Under the pieces are notes generated by a model, which worked only from the letters and a program-made list of their open reading frames with translations, was not told the DNA's origin and ran no database searches. From NCBI GenBank assembly GCA_030490835.1, contig CM059971.1, forward strand, positions 101,126,095 to 101,190,094: 64,000 bases of DNA, in the 5' to 3' direction. This DNA comes from Annona cherimola (lineage: Eukaryota > Streptophyta > Magnoliopsida > Magnoliales > Annonaceae). Shown here one piece after another: positions 33,641-46,102 of this stretch; within the stretch, counting starts at the first letter, position 1, and the number at the start of each line of letters is the position of its first letter. The translations under genes and the position numbers were made by a program.

Positions 33641-36600
33641 CAGGGCGAAGGAGAGAGTAATGGCCGGGTCTCGGCATCGCAGGAAAGAGTGTATGAGGCC
33701 TATAACGAGCTCCACGCTCTTGCTCAGGAATTCGAGACACCATTCGACGCCCCTGCCATCTTGGTCGTGGGCCACCAAACCGACGGAAAGAGTGCCCTGG
33801 TGGAGGCCCTCATGGGCTTTCAGTTCAACCACGTCGGCGGCGGAACGAAGACCCGTCGCCCAATCACACTCCACATGAAGTACGACCCCGACAGGGAGCT
33901 ACCGCTCTGCCGCCTCGTCTCCGACGCTGACCCCACCCAAGCTCACGAGAAGACCCTTCAGGACATCCAAGTAATGAAAAACCTCCCCCTCTCCCCTTTT
34001 ATCTCACCACCATCCACGAACTGGACTGTGGGAGATGTGAGCAAACACCTTACGGTCGATCTTGCGGAAATGCTGGCAAGTTTCGGCGACCTGCTAAACG
34101 AAAATCCCTGGCCAAAAAACAGCTTTATTTCTCTTCACATTGACTGAAAATCTTATCCTTCATGCTCCATTTCATGCTTTTATCATCACCCAAGTTATTC
34201 TGGTGTCATGTGAGGTTGTATGACTGCTGTTGTTGCTGCAGGCTTACATTGAAGCTGAAAACATGAGGCTGGAACGAGAAACTTGTCAATTCTCAGCAAA
34301 AGAAATAATCATCAGAATAGAATATAAGTACTGTCCTAATCTCACCATAATAGACACACCAGGACTCATTGCTCCCGCACCAGCTCGAAAAAATCGGGTT
34401 TTACAGGTGTGTCGATTGACGAAATGCTTTTATGAGAGTCTATTCGCATGCTGGTTCAGTAGCTTCTTCACTTATCTTCACACGTATCTCGTTTTATTTT
34501 CTGCTTTCATATTTTCTTCACATCCTTTTACTATGTTGCTGTTTCAGGGTCAAGCTCGTGCAGTGGAGGCCCTTGTGCGAGCTAAAATGCAGCACAAAGA
34601 GTTCATTATATTATGCCTTGAAGATTGCAGTGATTGGAGCAACGCTACCACACGTAGAGTAGTGATGCAAGTATGCATACCTTGCAATGGCAGCTTTTGT
34701 CTTTATCCCCCTTGTCACTCCTAGATTTGCACTCTGTCAACACCATCGTAAACACAGATCGAGAGCACAGATACTGACCATAGTAAATGCAGATTGAGAG
34801 CACAGATACTGATCTTGAGTTCTTTTGTAAATGGCCCTTTTGTTTTGGTCTGTTTGTGTGTAGATTGATCCTGAGCTGTCAAGGACTATTGTTGTTTCTA
34901 CAAAACTTGATACAAAAATCCCTCAATTTGCACGAGCTTCAGATGTAGAAGTTTTCCTCAGGCCTCCTGCTTGTACGCTAGACAACTGCATTCTGGGGGA
35001 TTCACCATTCTTCACATCTGTGCCCTCTGGAAGAGTTGGTTCTGGACATGACTCTGTTTATAGATCAAATGATGAATTTAAACAGGTTAGTCCTAGTTTT
35101 ATCTTTTGATGATTGTACAGTTATTGATGTTAAACTAACAATACCCTGTCCAAATCCCTGGCCAGACCTTCTGTTTTCAGTAGGTAGATGAAAAATAGCT
35201 CAAGGCTTACTTAAATCCTGGAGCTTTAACTATGTGCCCTGTTGTTGAAATTGGCATTGATGTCAATGCCAAGTGACAATGTTCAGATCCATGGCCTCTT
35301 AAGTTTTAGGGTATGTTTGTTTAACACACAAACTTTTCAAATTAAAACTTTTTACTCTCCACAACTAATTATTTTTTCACATCTTCCTGTACAGTTACCC
35401 TACCTGTCAATCATTTCCATACAACTAACCTGTTTATTTTAATTTTATTTTCTTTACTCATAATCATTACCTTTATCATATCACATCATTTTCTCCCAAT
35501 TTAAAAACTCTTATACCAAAAAGTTTTAATCTAAAAGTTTTATCACTTTTCAAACATACCCGTAGTTTGTTATTCGAGGAATTATAGAGAAAGGATGTGC
35601 TGCATTCTGTTTTTTTTTTTTTCACCATATCTATGTTGAGAGCGGCACTTTGTCACATTTTATAGAAAGTTAAGAATTTTTTAACTGGAAGTCTGGAATA
35701 GTGGAATTACCATCCAAAAAATCAGTTTATATTTTCCTTGCATATTATATGCATTGCATGTTATACAATTATTACATAGTGCCTTGTCAGTATTGTGGGC
35801 GTGAGTGAAATTAAAATACCATAAGGATGATTTGTGAGCAACATTGCTATTCTTTTCCTGTTAACAGGCTGTCTCCTTGAGAGAGTTGGAAGATGTTGCA
35901 TCATTAGAAGAGAAGTTAGGCCGGCCTTTGTCCAACGAAGAAAGAAGCAGAATAGGTGTGAGCAAACTTAAGTTATTTTTGGAAGAATTACTGCAGAAAA
36001 GGTACAGGATATTTTGCTTCTTCTGACTTGTATATTAAGAATCTCAGCATCTTTCTCTGATGCATAAGTTCAACATCTGAACTTTGATGTGAAGGTACAT
36101 GGAAAGTGTTCCTATGATCATTCCTCTTCTTGAAAAGGAGTTCCGGAGCACGACAAGAAAGCTACATGAAATAAATCAGGAGCTCAAGTGAGTAGCTTAG
36201 TGTTTTACAATGCCTCTAAGATCTAGATGCAGTTCATGTACTTCTAATCTCATTGGCAATCAACATTTCACTGTTTTGGTTTGCATAGTGTATTTTTATA
36301 TGAAGCTTCTGTAGGGTCTGTTTGAGAAGTGTTAAAGCTTTTGAATGAAAAGTTTTGTGCGTAAAAATTGTTAAATTGATAGAAATTGATGTGATATGAT
36401 AGGGGTAATGATGAGGAATAAAGAAAATAAAGTTAAAATAGATAGGTTAGTTGTATGGGTAGTTTTGTATTATTAAAAAATGGGATAGTTGTACAGGAAG
36501 ATGTGAAAAATTAATTTTAAAATATGATAGTTACAGAGATTGAAAAGTTTTAGTTTAAGTTTTAGTTTAAGTTTTTGTTAAAAACAAACATGCCCGTAAA

Positions 36601-39600
36601 ATTCAATTAGTGCCATGATCTGCTTTTCTTTTCCCTGTTCTCTTGTGTACTTTGAGATTCGGAGCTAGAATTAAAATGCTAAGAGAAAAAAATATAACAT
36701 CAGAAAATTTCTGGGAAAATGTGCAGCATTGTCTCTACAGATAGAAATTCTGTTCCTCTAGGATGCTTATGGGATGTGGACTTATTTGTATGCAGTAATA
36801 TGGATGAAGCCAAACTAAAGGAGAAAGGGCGCACATTTCATGATTCTTTCCTGACAAAGGTCTTTATCAGTTGAACTTCCACAAATATTTTGTAGTCAAT
36901 TTGTTATAAAATTTTAATTAGTCTCCTGTTAATAAAAATGGATTTTCCCCCTTTTTCTCTTATGCCTTTCTTTCAGTGAAAAGATCCCTCTCTCTGTGTG
37001 TATAAATATTTATAATCATTTATATTCATTGACATGTTCTACCTCAGCTGTCATTGTTACTAAAAGGAACTGTGGTGGCACCTCCTGATAAATTTGGTAA
37101 AATATCTCAAACTGAGATTTTATTTTCGTTGTTTCGCAAATGAGGACTTACTTCTGTTCTACTGCTTGTGATTTTTCATTTTTGTTTATGAGTAGAGCAA
37201 AAGTAGAAAATTTGAGCTCAATCCTCTAAACTTTGGTTTCAGGTGAAACGTTGCAAGATGAGAGAGTAAATGGAGGTGCATTCAGTGGCACTGATGCTCA
37301 CCAGTTTCCATCGAAGTTAATTCCGGTAGGTCATTAATCAACTGTGATCCATGAACAAATGGTTGTCGACATGAGACTTCTTTTCAGCCTGATTTGCTGC
37401 TTTTTTGCAAAATATCTTGCTCCACACTTTGAAATGCCCACGATAATTTCTATGGGTTGCTGTGAACAAACAGCTGGTTGACATGAGTCTTCTTTGCAGC
37501 CTGTTATTTTAACTTCTATTTTCAAAAATTCTTGCTCTGCTCTTTGGAATGGCCAACAGTTCATGCTGTCTTGAATCTCTCAACTCAATACAATTTTTGT
37601 TGCATTGTGAGTTGGTTAACTTGTGTGATTATGATGTTTTCTTTCTCCTAGAATGCTGGAATGAGACTATATGGTGGTGCACAATATCATCGTGCAATGG
37701 CAGAGTTCCGGTTTGTGGTTGGAGGAATTAAGTGTCCACCAATTGCAAGGGAAGAAATAGTAAATGCTTGTGGTGTTGAAGATATTCATGATGGAACAAA
37801 TTATTCTAGGTAAACAAAGCATTACGGGTTTAATATGATCTTTCTTCTAAAATGACAATTATTCTATCAATCTATCCATTGTTGGTGGAAATCACAGTTG
37901 ATCTTGTTCCATGTTAATATTTTCATTTCTATCTAGTAATAAGTTGCAGTTTTTCGCATTCCTTTTCTAGGACTGCCTGCGTGATTGCAATTGCAAAGGC
38001 CCGTGATACTTTTGAGCCTTTCCTTCATCAGGTAACTGTGGTCCTTTTCTAACTGGTATATTGGCATATGTTGCTTAATTGTTTTGGACAAGTTGAGGTC
38101 TGTGAGCTGTCCCAGGTTCAGTCAAGAAATCATGTCATGCTATTTGGATATGGTGTATAATCAATTTACCTGGATGAATTCATCCCAGTGATGCCAATAT
38201 TGAGACTGAAGCAGGATTTGCCTAGCCCAAATATCTGCGAAAAAAAAAAAAATGGTACCAGTCTTTTGTTGTCAAATTGCTAAACAGGTCACCTTCCAGT
38301 TCAGCCTAGTTTATCTAGTAGCGAGCTAACACTTATCTTGGGCATTTTAGTCCTCTAGTCCACACAATGAATGGGATGTGTGAATGGACATCCAATGTCG
38401 ATACAGAAGTATATATTTTCCATAGTGACCTGTGTCAGGTTTCAGTATTCCAGATATGTGCTGTAAGGGCACAGGTGGGCAAGGAATACTTGCACGCCAT
38501 CTTATGAATCTAGCGTACCCAGGCATTTGTAAAATTATCATACCCATTGGAAAGATTGATGCAACAAGTATGTTCAACCCATTAGTGGTAGAAATACCAA
38601 ATTATAAAAATAAGTAGTAGCTTATTTGCTTAATTTATTGAACAGACTTTCATGGAATATTTGCAAATTTAATTCTTGGCAGAAATCACTACAGTCCAGT
38701 CCATTAGAATTATTTTTGCTTTATCTAGAATTTTTTTTCCAATTCTCAGTCCTTGGTGCCTTCACAAATAGGAGCACTTTACTGGAAATCTGTGTTTGAC
38801 TTCTACCCTTACCTAGCTTACTTTTTTAAGGCTGTGGTGGACTGGATTACAATGCTTACTGAAATTAACGATTTTCTCTTTTGGCTACAGCTGGGGTTTA
38901 GGCTTTTACACATTTTAAAGAGATTGCTTCCGATCTCTGTCTATCTATTACGGGTATGACCTCTATTTTCTCATTTCCTAATTGCATATCCTGAGTTTTC
39001 CTGCTATCTTAAGATTCATTGTAATCTTTGTTCCAACGATGGCTTACTAGTCCTCTGATGTTTCTTTGTAACAGAAGGATGGTGAATATTTGAGTGGCCA
39101 TGATTTGTTTCTAAGGCGTGTTGGGACTGCTTTCAATAGTTTTGCGGAATCCACTGAACGCGCTTGCCGTGAAAAGTAAATTGCATTAGTTAGCTTCAAA
39201 TTCATTTGAATTAATGATCATAATGCTAAAAGAACTGACTGCACTTTGAATATTGGCTACTGTTACAGTGATAGAACTTCAGATCTTGGCCCCGTAATCT
39301 GTTTTTGGTTGTCAGTATGTGCTTTTGTTGACCTACGTTTCTCCAGTATGAAGTTTTCATAGCAGTCCTCAATTATCTAAACAGATATTTACTTTCGTAT
39401 TGCTTGGCCTCGCTGAAGTTTAGTGTGTTGCTTGCAATAGTGAAAACAAAAAAAGCAGCTGAGACATCAATCAGACTTGTAATGATATCTTCCTTCACTT
39501 GTATCAAACAGTTGGGCTGTAATTTCTCTTTCATATCCGAAGATTTTGACCCCTTAATCTGTTTTTGGATGTGCACTACAGTATGAAGTTTTCATTAGCA

Positions 39601-42186
39601 GTTCTCAATTGCTGCTTGCATTTCTATCTGATGATTTTCAGATGGACCTTAAGATGGTTGATGCCATTGTCATTAAAAATTCTTGCTCTAGAGTTAAAAT
39701 TTTGAAACAGGATGGTAGGGCACATGAGGAATGTTTGTTTTTCTCTCAGATATGCAATTCTTATATGCGATATTCTAACACTTCTTCAAGGGACGTGCCA
39801 GGCAGGCGGAGCAAAATTTTTTTTTTTCCCCTGAAGATATGGTTACAGTTACTGGTTGACTTTTTTGGCCTTTTTATAAGCTTGGATGGTAATTTTCCAG
39901 ATTTGCACTCTGATTCACCCAGCACTAAATAGTTTTGTTGCAGGTGCATGGAGGATTTAGTGAGCACCACACGCTACGTCACTTGGTCCCTTCACAACAA
40001 GGTAGTGCATGTTCTCTGGTGGACCGGCACTTGCCCATAATCTTGTATTTTCATCAATTTGTTTGTTCTTTTTGTTTATACTTTCTTTCAAATTAATTTG
40101 CAGAATAGGGCTGGTTTGCGCCAATTCCTGGACTCATTTGCTGGTGCAGAACAATCTACTCTTGCAACTAATTCTGCTGTTTCTCAAGATCCATCCTTTG
40201 GGCCAGCTACTGCTGATAATAAGAATGAAAATAAGCTGAGATCAGAGATAAAACTCAACAACCTTTGTCATGGCACTGATTCAAATACATGCTTTCAAAC
40301 AACAGAGACAAGGCTGGTTGATCTTTTAGATAACACACTCTGGAACAGAAAGCTTGCTCCATCATCTGAGAGAATCGTTTATGCTTTAGTACAACAGATA
40401 TTCCATGGCATAAGAGAGCATTTTTTGATATCTACAGAACTGAAGGTATGGCTCATTGACTTAATGTTCCTATGTTTATTATGTGTTGGGTCGGACAAGG
40501 GTTAAAATTATGAGCTGGGCAATCCATTTGACTCATTACTAGTATCATTTTAATCTGTCTTGAGCATGTTCATGTTTGAAACCTTGTTTTGTCTTTGACA
40601 TTTTCTTTTTCATTTTTTTTCCTTTCTTTTTCCTTTTTCAGTTCAATTGCTTCCTTCTGATGCCAGTGGTGGACAAGTTACCTGCACTTCTGCGAGAAGA
40701 CCTGGAATCTGCATTCACTGATGACTTGGACACTGTATTTGATATCACCCACATAAGGCAATCTCTTGGGCAGCAGAAACGGGATCTGGAAATTGAATTA
40801 AAACGGGTACTATTTTCTGTTTCTATGTTTTTGTTTCTGATCTTCAGAGAAAACTGAGTTAGGCTGTTTATATAGGGATGCCTCAATGCACCCGGGTGCA
40901 GACACCCATTTTTTTTAAATTTTTTTCTGAATACACAACTCTTAATCTAAGTGTATTTAACATGTGCATCAATTTTTACCAATTTTGGAGATTTTTAAAT
41001 ATTTTGTTTGGATTTTTAAAAATCAGTGGCATTTTAGTGATTTGATTTTTAAAAATTCAAAAAAAAAATCTAAAAATCTCCAAAAGTAGTAAAAATTGAT
41101 ATGTTAAATACACTTATATTAACTGTTTCATGAAAAATTTTCAAAATAAACTTTTAAAAATGAGTGAAGTACGCCTGAGTACATTGAGCCTTAATGCACC
41201 CGGGTGCATAGAACTGCAGTCCATTTATATACCAAGGTTCCCAGCACACGGATGACAATTGGGGTCAGGAAATATTTCAATAAGGCCGGTTACACTGAAA
41301 TATTTTGTAACCAGTCCATTTGAGGCCATCATGATATTTTTTATTAGATTAAAAGTAGTTATATTATATACTTCTATTGCACGTTTAAAGGGCTTTGCTT
41401 CCATAAAACTTCTCTTCTATATAACCTCATTCATTTTTAATATCTTGATGAGTGAGAGAATTTACTTGATTATTGTATTTAGCATCATTAATATTATCAT
41501 GAAAATCCTTTTATTTGTCTAATATTACTGCGTGTATTCTCCCATTTATAAATGTGTAAAATAAACATAATAAAATGGTTTAATTCTAAATATCAATTTA
41601 AAGTAATATTTTTAACATCTAAATTTTCTAAAAAACGTTGTTAATATGTAGATTAATGATTTTATAAAGTATTATTATATTCTAATATATGTGCGAAAGA
41701 ATCTAAGTATTTTTCTTGAGTTGTACATGAATATGTCTATTTTTAAGCAAATGTAATCCATGCACATATTTGATTTAGATGAAGCTTGGTCTTCTAACTA
41801 AACAAATAACATTAAATATATTGAATGGATTGAATCTTTGCATAAATCATCGACATATTAAAATTAGAGAGGTTACATAGAATTGCTTGCTTCTAAAAAT
41901 TATCTTTGATTATGTGGATATTTAGGTGGGTCATGCAAAAGAATATGGAATCATGTCGTTTTCAAGATACTCTGAAATGTTTTGATTGGTCTCAAAATTT
42001 CCAGCCTTATTGAAGCATTCCCCATTTAAGTGCCCCCACCATGTATATTTTTAGGCTGTTGTACATGACTGACAGGTAAACTTATGATCTAACTTATTCT
42101 TCGCTGCTGTGTCTCAGATACAAAGAGTTAAAGAAAAATTCAGGCAGATACATGGCCACTTGCGTTCACATGAAGTCCCCTGCTGA
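33638..42186 (+). CDS. ARC5: Dynamin-related GTPase of chloroplast division (ARC5/DRP5B)
   Basis: Seventeen exons by hand: 33638-33970, 34242-34406, 34548-34670, 34864-35085, 35868-36001, 36095-36187, 36796-36859, 37048-37096, 37244-~37325, 37652-37809, 37971-38031, 38891-38953, 39075-39175, 39944-40001, 40104-40445, 40642-40806, 42118-42186. The product is about 760 aa, near the family's usual length. GTPase motifs are visible: G1 GHQTDGKSA (~45-53), G3 DTPG (~149-152) and G4 TKLD (~220-223). Later blocks (AGMRLYGGAQYHRAMAEFRF, VNACGVEDIHDGTNYSR, TTRYVTWSLHNKNRAGLRQF) are strongly diagnostic of ARC5. ARC5 forms a ring on the cytosolic face of the outer chloroplast envelope and drives constriction, also acting on peroxisomes. 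It has no transit peptide. The C-terminus is short, ending after HLRSHEVPC. Introns contain several MITEs. Confidence 0.95.
35309..35561. mobile_element. Tourist-like MITE in an ARC5 intron
   Basis: Family A: GGGTATGTTTGTTTAAC at the left and CAAACATACCC at the right, with the standard interior. It lies between the exon ending 35085 and the exon starting 35868. Confidence 0.8.
36314..36595. mobile_element. Tourist-like MITE with GTA target duplication in an ARC5 intron
   Basis: Family A with ends GGGTCTGTTTGAG and AACAAACATGCCC. It is flanked by GTA at 36311-36313 and 36596-36598, a 3-bp duplication as expected for the group. It lies in the intron 36188-36795. Confidence 0.8.
37350..37562. 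repeat. Diverged tandem duplication in an ARC5 intron
   Basis: GAACAAATGGTTGTCGACATGAG through TTTGAAATGCCCA is repeated ~109 bp later as GAACAAACAGCTGGTTGACATGAG through CTTTGGAATGGCCA. Both contain a TTCTTTTCAG/TTCTTTGCAG word that looks like a splice acceptor. The copies have diverged. Confidence 0.65.
39270..39620. repeat. Diverged direct duplication in an ARC5 intron
   Basis: TAATCTGTTTTTGG, CAGTATGAAGTTTTCAT and AGCAG(T)CCTCAATT occur at ~39295-39375 and again at ~39555-39615. The intron (39176-39943) contains no exon that fits the family. Confidence 0.6.
40880..41215. mobile_element. Hairpin MITE with CACCCGGGTGCA ends in the last ARC5 intron (family C)
   Basis: The left end CTCAATGCACCCGGGTGCAG is matched at the right by inverse CTCAATGTACTCAGGCGTAC, and a second perfect CACCCGGGTG word follows at about 41198. 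The interior is a fold-back on AAGTGTATTTAACATGTG and ATTTTTAAAAATC words. Confidence 0.7.
41390..41898. mobile_element. Family E MITE in the last ARC5 intron
   Basis: GCTTCCATAAAACTTCTCTTCTATATAACC at the left is matched by inverse GAGGTTACATAGAATTGC...GCTTC at the right. The interior words (AATATTATCATGAAAATCC, TAAAGTATTATTATATTCTAATATATG) are shared with the 54.1-kb copy. Confidence 0.65.
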
Positions 42187-42880
42187 TTCAGAGAAGATCA
42201 GTGGTGAATGCTGCTTGTTTCTCCTTCTATTAGGGAATTTAGGGAAGCATCAGAAATTCGTTGTCTATGAGACAGCAAATAATTGTAAATTGCGCTTTAT
42301 TTATGTTAAACACTACTTTTATTTCATTCCTCAGTACCAGGTCTGTTGGCAAGAATTTTTTTGTTGGACGCTGATTCCGTCGGCCGTGGGATCAGTCCCC
42401 ATGAATAATTTAATTAAGACTCTAATGTTTAACTTCAATACAAGGTCTCAAGGCCCTGCTCAAATCAGGCATCCGCTCTAAACATCGTAATGAATCGTAG
42501 AGGTCAGCCTCTAAAAAATGCTAAAAGCGTAAAAAAAATTTGTCAAATTGAAAATGTAATGTTGATTTGGCTAATTCTCAAAAGAATAAATAAAAAGCTT
42601 CTCAAAATTAAAAAAAAAAAATCCAATTTTACACTTTTATATGGTTAAAAAACTAGAATGAATAAATAAAAGTGGACTATCGACTCTAAAAACCAATACT
42701 TATTCGTTCATCCCCCAAAATATTTTTTGAATACAACTACTGATATTAGACCCAGACAAGGCCTTTAGAACCCAAATCCGAATATTCGTGAGCCACGACA
42801 AAGTTGCAAAAAATAACTAATCAGACATGACGCCTGCTAAAATCAGCAAACCATATGAATATCAGGAAAAGGGTAATGAT
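42187..42880. other. 3' flank of ARC5
   Basis: Presumed 3' untranslated region and intergenic DNA. The open frame of 109 aa at 42152-42481 begins inside the last ARC5 exon in another frame and is not a gene. Confidence 0.4.
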
Positions 42881-42884
42881 ACAA

Positions 42885-43400
42885 AGGTGCCGCTTCTACC
42901 AAAATTTCTTTTCTACTTAACCCCTTCTATATTTAAAATCTTGATAGTTAATATAAATTTCGCTTTATCCATTATATTTAGTATAATTTATAGTATTTTG
43001 AAAATCCTTTTATTTGTTTAATATCATTGTGCGTAGGCCTCATTACAAATCAACGTAATAAAATGATCTAAAATCAAATATTAACTTTAAAATTATCTTT
43101 TCAACATCTAAACCATGTAAAATATCATTTTTAGGTGAATAAATGATTCTATAAAATATTATTACATTTTAATGCGTTTGCAAATAGATATAAGCATTTT
43201 TTCATAATTTATACATGAATATATTTTTCAAACAAATGTGGCTCATGCATATACGTGATTGAGATCAAAATGCAATCTCCTAGATAAACAAATGATATTA
43301 AATATAATGAATAGATTAAATTTTCTATTAACGATCAAAATCTTAAAAATTAAAAGATTACATGACTCCCTCATACAATACTTGGGGCATGTTTTGTACA
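42885..43400. mobile_element. Family E MITE
   Basis: GCCGCTTCTACCAAAATTTC, TCTACTTAACCCCTTC, ATATTTAAAATCTTGATAG and TAAAATATTATTACATTTTAATGCG words follow the same order as at 54098-54642. The right end is eroded (GATTACATGACTCC). Confidence 0.6.
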
Positions 43401-43529
43401 TGCATTGAATTATACCGTAAGGAAAAAAAGGCCGGACCAAGGTTAACATTAATACCCCTTATGAGACTGGCCAATTTTTCATTTTAAAAATATACATATA
43501 AATCCAAACTAGTAACAATATTCATCTGA

Positions 43530-43792
43530 GGGCTTGTTTGGTAATGTAAAATTTGGTGGGATTTTATGACAGAGTGGAAAATGAGAAATGAAATATTTTA
43601 AAAGTTATGTAATTGATAGGAAGTAATAGGAGTAAAGTTGGAATAATTAGAGTTGTAGAAAGGAAAAATGATTGAAATATTGAGATAAAAATGGAAAAAA
43701 TATAATGATTGATGAAGTAATTATTAACATTGGGAAATGTGCTCCCATGCATTCCCATGGTTTCCCACGATCATATATTACAAAACGAGCCC
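43530..43792. mobile_element. Tourist-like element with GGGCTTGTTTGG ends
   Basis: GGGCTTGTTTGGTAATG at the left and TTACAAAACGAGCCC at the right are inverted. The interior differs from family A, so it is a separate subfamily. No intact 3-bp duplication. Confidence 0.65.
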
Positions 43793-44023
43793 TATATTTA
43801 TTTAAGACTCCAAAAGTAAATGTATTGGAAACTTTATAAATTTATGTTCATTTAAAATTTAGCAACGTAATGAAAGAGTTTACAAAAGTTGTTAGTAACA
43901 AATCCTAAAAATAAAAATAGTGCTGTATTATAAATATTGTCAATCGAATTTCCGTTTAAATTTTATTTGAGCTTCCTTTTCTTTTATTCTCTTCAAATTA
44001 TAATTTTTTAATATTTTCATTAA

Positions 44024-45059
44024 GGGGTAATTTCAAATATAATCATTCCATTTGCTTTTAATTAAAAATATACTTAGTAAGTTTAAAAACTTTCACATAT
44101 ACCCATTAAGTCTTCCATTATTTTCAAGTATACCCAATTTTGTAGTTAGGAACTTTTAATAATTTTAAAATCATAAAATAGTCCTAGTTGATCCAACATC
44201 CATTGTGGGCGTTGTTATATCTTGATCATCAAAATTTATTCCACTTAGCTTCTCTCTTAAGTAGGGGTGTTAACGGATCGGGTTGAAGCCTAATCCTAAT
44301 CCTAATCCATTTAATATATCTCAATCCTAATCCGTTTATTAACCCATTTAAAAAACTTCAACCCTAACCCATTTACAACCCATTTAATAAACGGACTAAC
44401 GGGTTGTTAACGGGTTGTGTTTGTTACTAATTTTCATGTTAAAAATCTTCAATAAAGTATGTAAATTTAAATAAATTAAATAATTCGAAGCTAACATACC
44501 TGAATTTAAGTTATTTTGGCTTGAAAACATCAGCTTCAATCTCAAGTAATCTCTTTAATGCCAATTCCTGTTATAAATATTATATATATACTATAATATA
44601 TTATATTAAATGAGTTATACGAGTTAAATAGACGGGTTGGACGGGTTGACGGGTTGCGAAACCTCAACCCTAATCCGTTTATTTAATTAAATGGTTGAAC
44701 GGGTTGACGGATCATAACCCATTTATTCAAAAATCCCAACCCAAACCCATTTATTAACGGGTTGAACGAGCGGGTTAACGGGTTGACCATGACCATTAAC
44801 ACCCTTACTCTTAAGTAAAATGAGTTTTTATCATATAGCTCAACTTCTATTATAACCGAAAGACTACCATTATCAAATTATAAAGGATATTTTGGACAAT
44901 TTTTACTATAGATAATGGAGATTTTGATTTTGCCCTACGAAATGAGTATGGATGAAATTTCATCCACAAGTAGTGGATATATTTAAAACTTTTTAAAATT
45001 TAGTAGGTATATTTATAATTAAAGACAAATATAATGAGTAAATTTGAAATTAATCTTAT
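44024..45059. mobile_element. Family B MITE interrupted by a hAT element
   Basis: Left half 44024-44261 (TAATTTCAAATATAATC onward) and right half 44816-45059 (to GAGTAAATTTGAAATTAATC) together align with the uninterrupted copy at 45150-45556. Both share the CTAGCTT/TTAGCTT, TCAACTTCTAT and GGATATTT landmarks in the same order. Confidence 0.75.
44262..44807. mobile_element. Non-autonomous hAT element with 8-bp target duplication
   Basis: The 546-bp element starts TAGGGGTGTTAA and ends TTAACACCCTTA, 12-bp inverted ends with one mismatch. It is flanked by CTCTTAAG on both sides (44254-44261 and 44808-44815). An 8-bp duplication with TAGGGGTG-like ends is characteristic of hAT transposons. The interior is rich in ACGGGTTG and its complement and has no coding capacity. 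Confidence 0.92.
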
Positions 45060-45149
45060 TCTTACTCTTTTTTTTTGTTTTTTTTTTATGAAGCTTACTC
45101 ATTTTCACTTCATTAAACTGTACAGTAGAAGTGCAATTATTGAGTTAAC

Positions 45150-45556
45150 TTCAAATATACCCACTAAGTACGAGTAAAATTTCAAATGTACTCATTATGA
45201 CAGTTATAAACGTTTAATAATTTTAAAATCCCAAAATATCCTATATTAATCTAATATTTATTATGATTTGTGCAATATCCAGACCGTTAAAACTCATTCT
45301 ATCTAGCTTTTTTCTCACATTAGATGTGTTTTCATTATATTGTTCAACTTCTATCATAGTTGAATGACTATTATTATTAAATAATAAGAGCATTTTGGAT
45401 ATTTCATATGATGGATAATAGTGATTTTTAATCATGCTTAACGAAATGGGTGTATTTGAAATTTTACTCATATTTAGTGGGTATATGTGATTTTCAAGCA
45501 TAATAAGTATATTTGTAATTAAGGATAAATGTAGTAGGTATATTTGAAATTAATCT
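45150..45556. mobile_element. Family B MITE, uninterrupted
   Basis: Starts CTTCAAATATACCCACTAAG and ends AGGTATATTTGAAATTAATC, inverted ends. It serves as a paralogous empty site for the hAT insertion at 44262. Confidence 0.75.
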
Positions 45557-45653
45557 ATTGGCCATCTTGCAACGAAAAAAAGTATGATGATGGTGTCTGG
45601 TGCCATGACTTAGGATAAATCAAAGCGACAGTCGCTCGATGGAGTTGTAAGAG

Positions 45654-46038
45654 GGGATCTGATCTCCTGCACCCGGGAGTAGGCCTACTCCCGGGTGCAT
45701 ACACTAATTTATTTTTATTTTTTTTTTGAAATTTTTTTCATAAAATTATTAGCCCAAGTGTATTTAACATGTGTATAAATTTTTAATATTTTTGGAGATT
45801 TTTAGATATTTATTTTTAATTTTTGAAAATCAGTGACATTTTCGTAATTTAAAATTACTTAAAATGCCATTGATTTTCAAAAATTAAAAATAAATATCTA
45901 AAATACTCCAGGTAAAAATTTATATACATATTAAATACACCTATATTAACATTTCTAAAAAAAAATTTAAAAAAAAAATATAAAAAATTAGGTGTGTGTA
46001 CCTGGAGCCGGCAACGCGGGTGCAGGAGATCAGATCCC
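45654..46038. mobile_element. Mutator-like MITE with 9-bp target duplication
   Basis: A 22-bp terminal inverted repeat is perfect: GGGATCTGATCTCCTGCACC at 45654 and its inverse ending 46038. The flanks are TTGTAAGAG at 45645-45653 and again at 46039-46047, a perfect 9-bp duplication. It is 385 bp long, and the interior is the family C fold-back with CCCGGGAGTAGGCCTACTCC near the left. It ends 64 bp before the MnmG start codon, so it is within the leader or core promoter. Confidence 0.93.
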
Positions 46039-46102
46039 TTGTAAGAGCGCTTGCTCTTCCTCTGACATTCTCTATTTTTGTTGCTGGCATTTCTACGAAC
46101 GT

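Noticed and set aside
33392..33874. 160-aa minus-strand frame over the AG microsatellite
   Set aside because: It is opposite ARC5 exon 1 and contains a poly-(Leu-Ser) run made by the repeat; no domain and a real gene on the other strand.
39609..39932. 107-aa frame in an ARC5 intron
   Set aside because: Does not match any part of ARC5, and the flanking exons (ending 39175 and starting 39944) join in phase without it.
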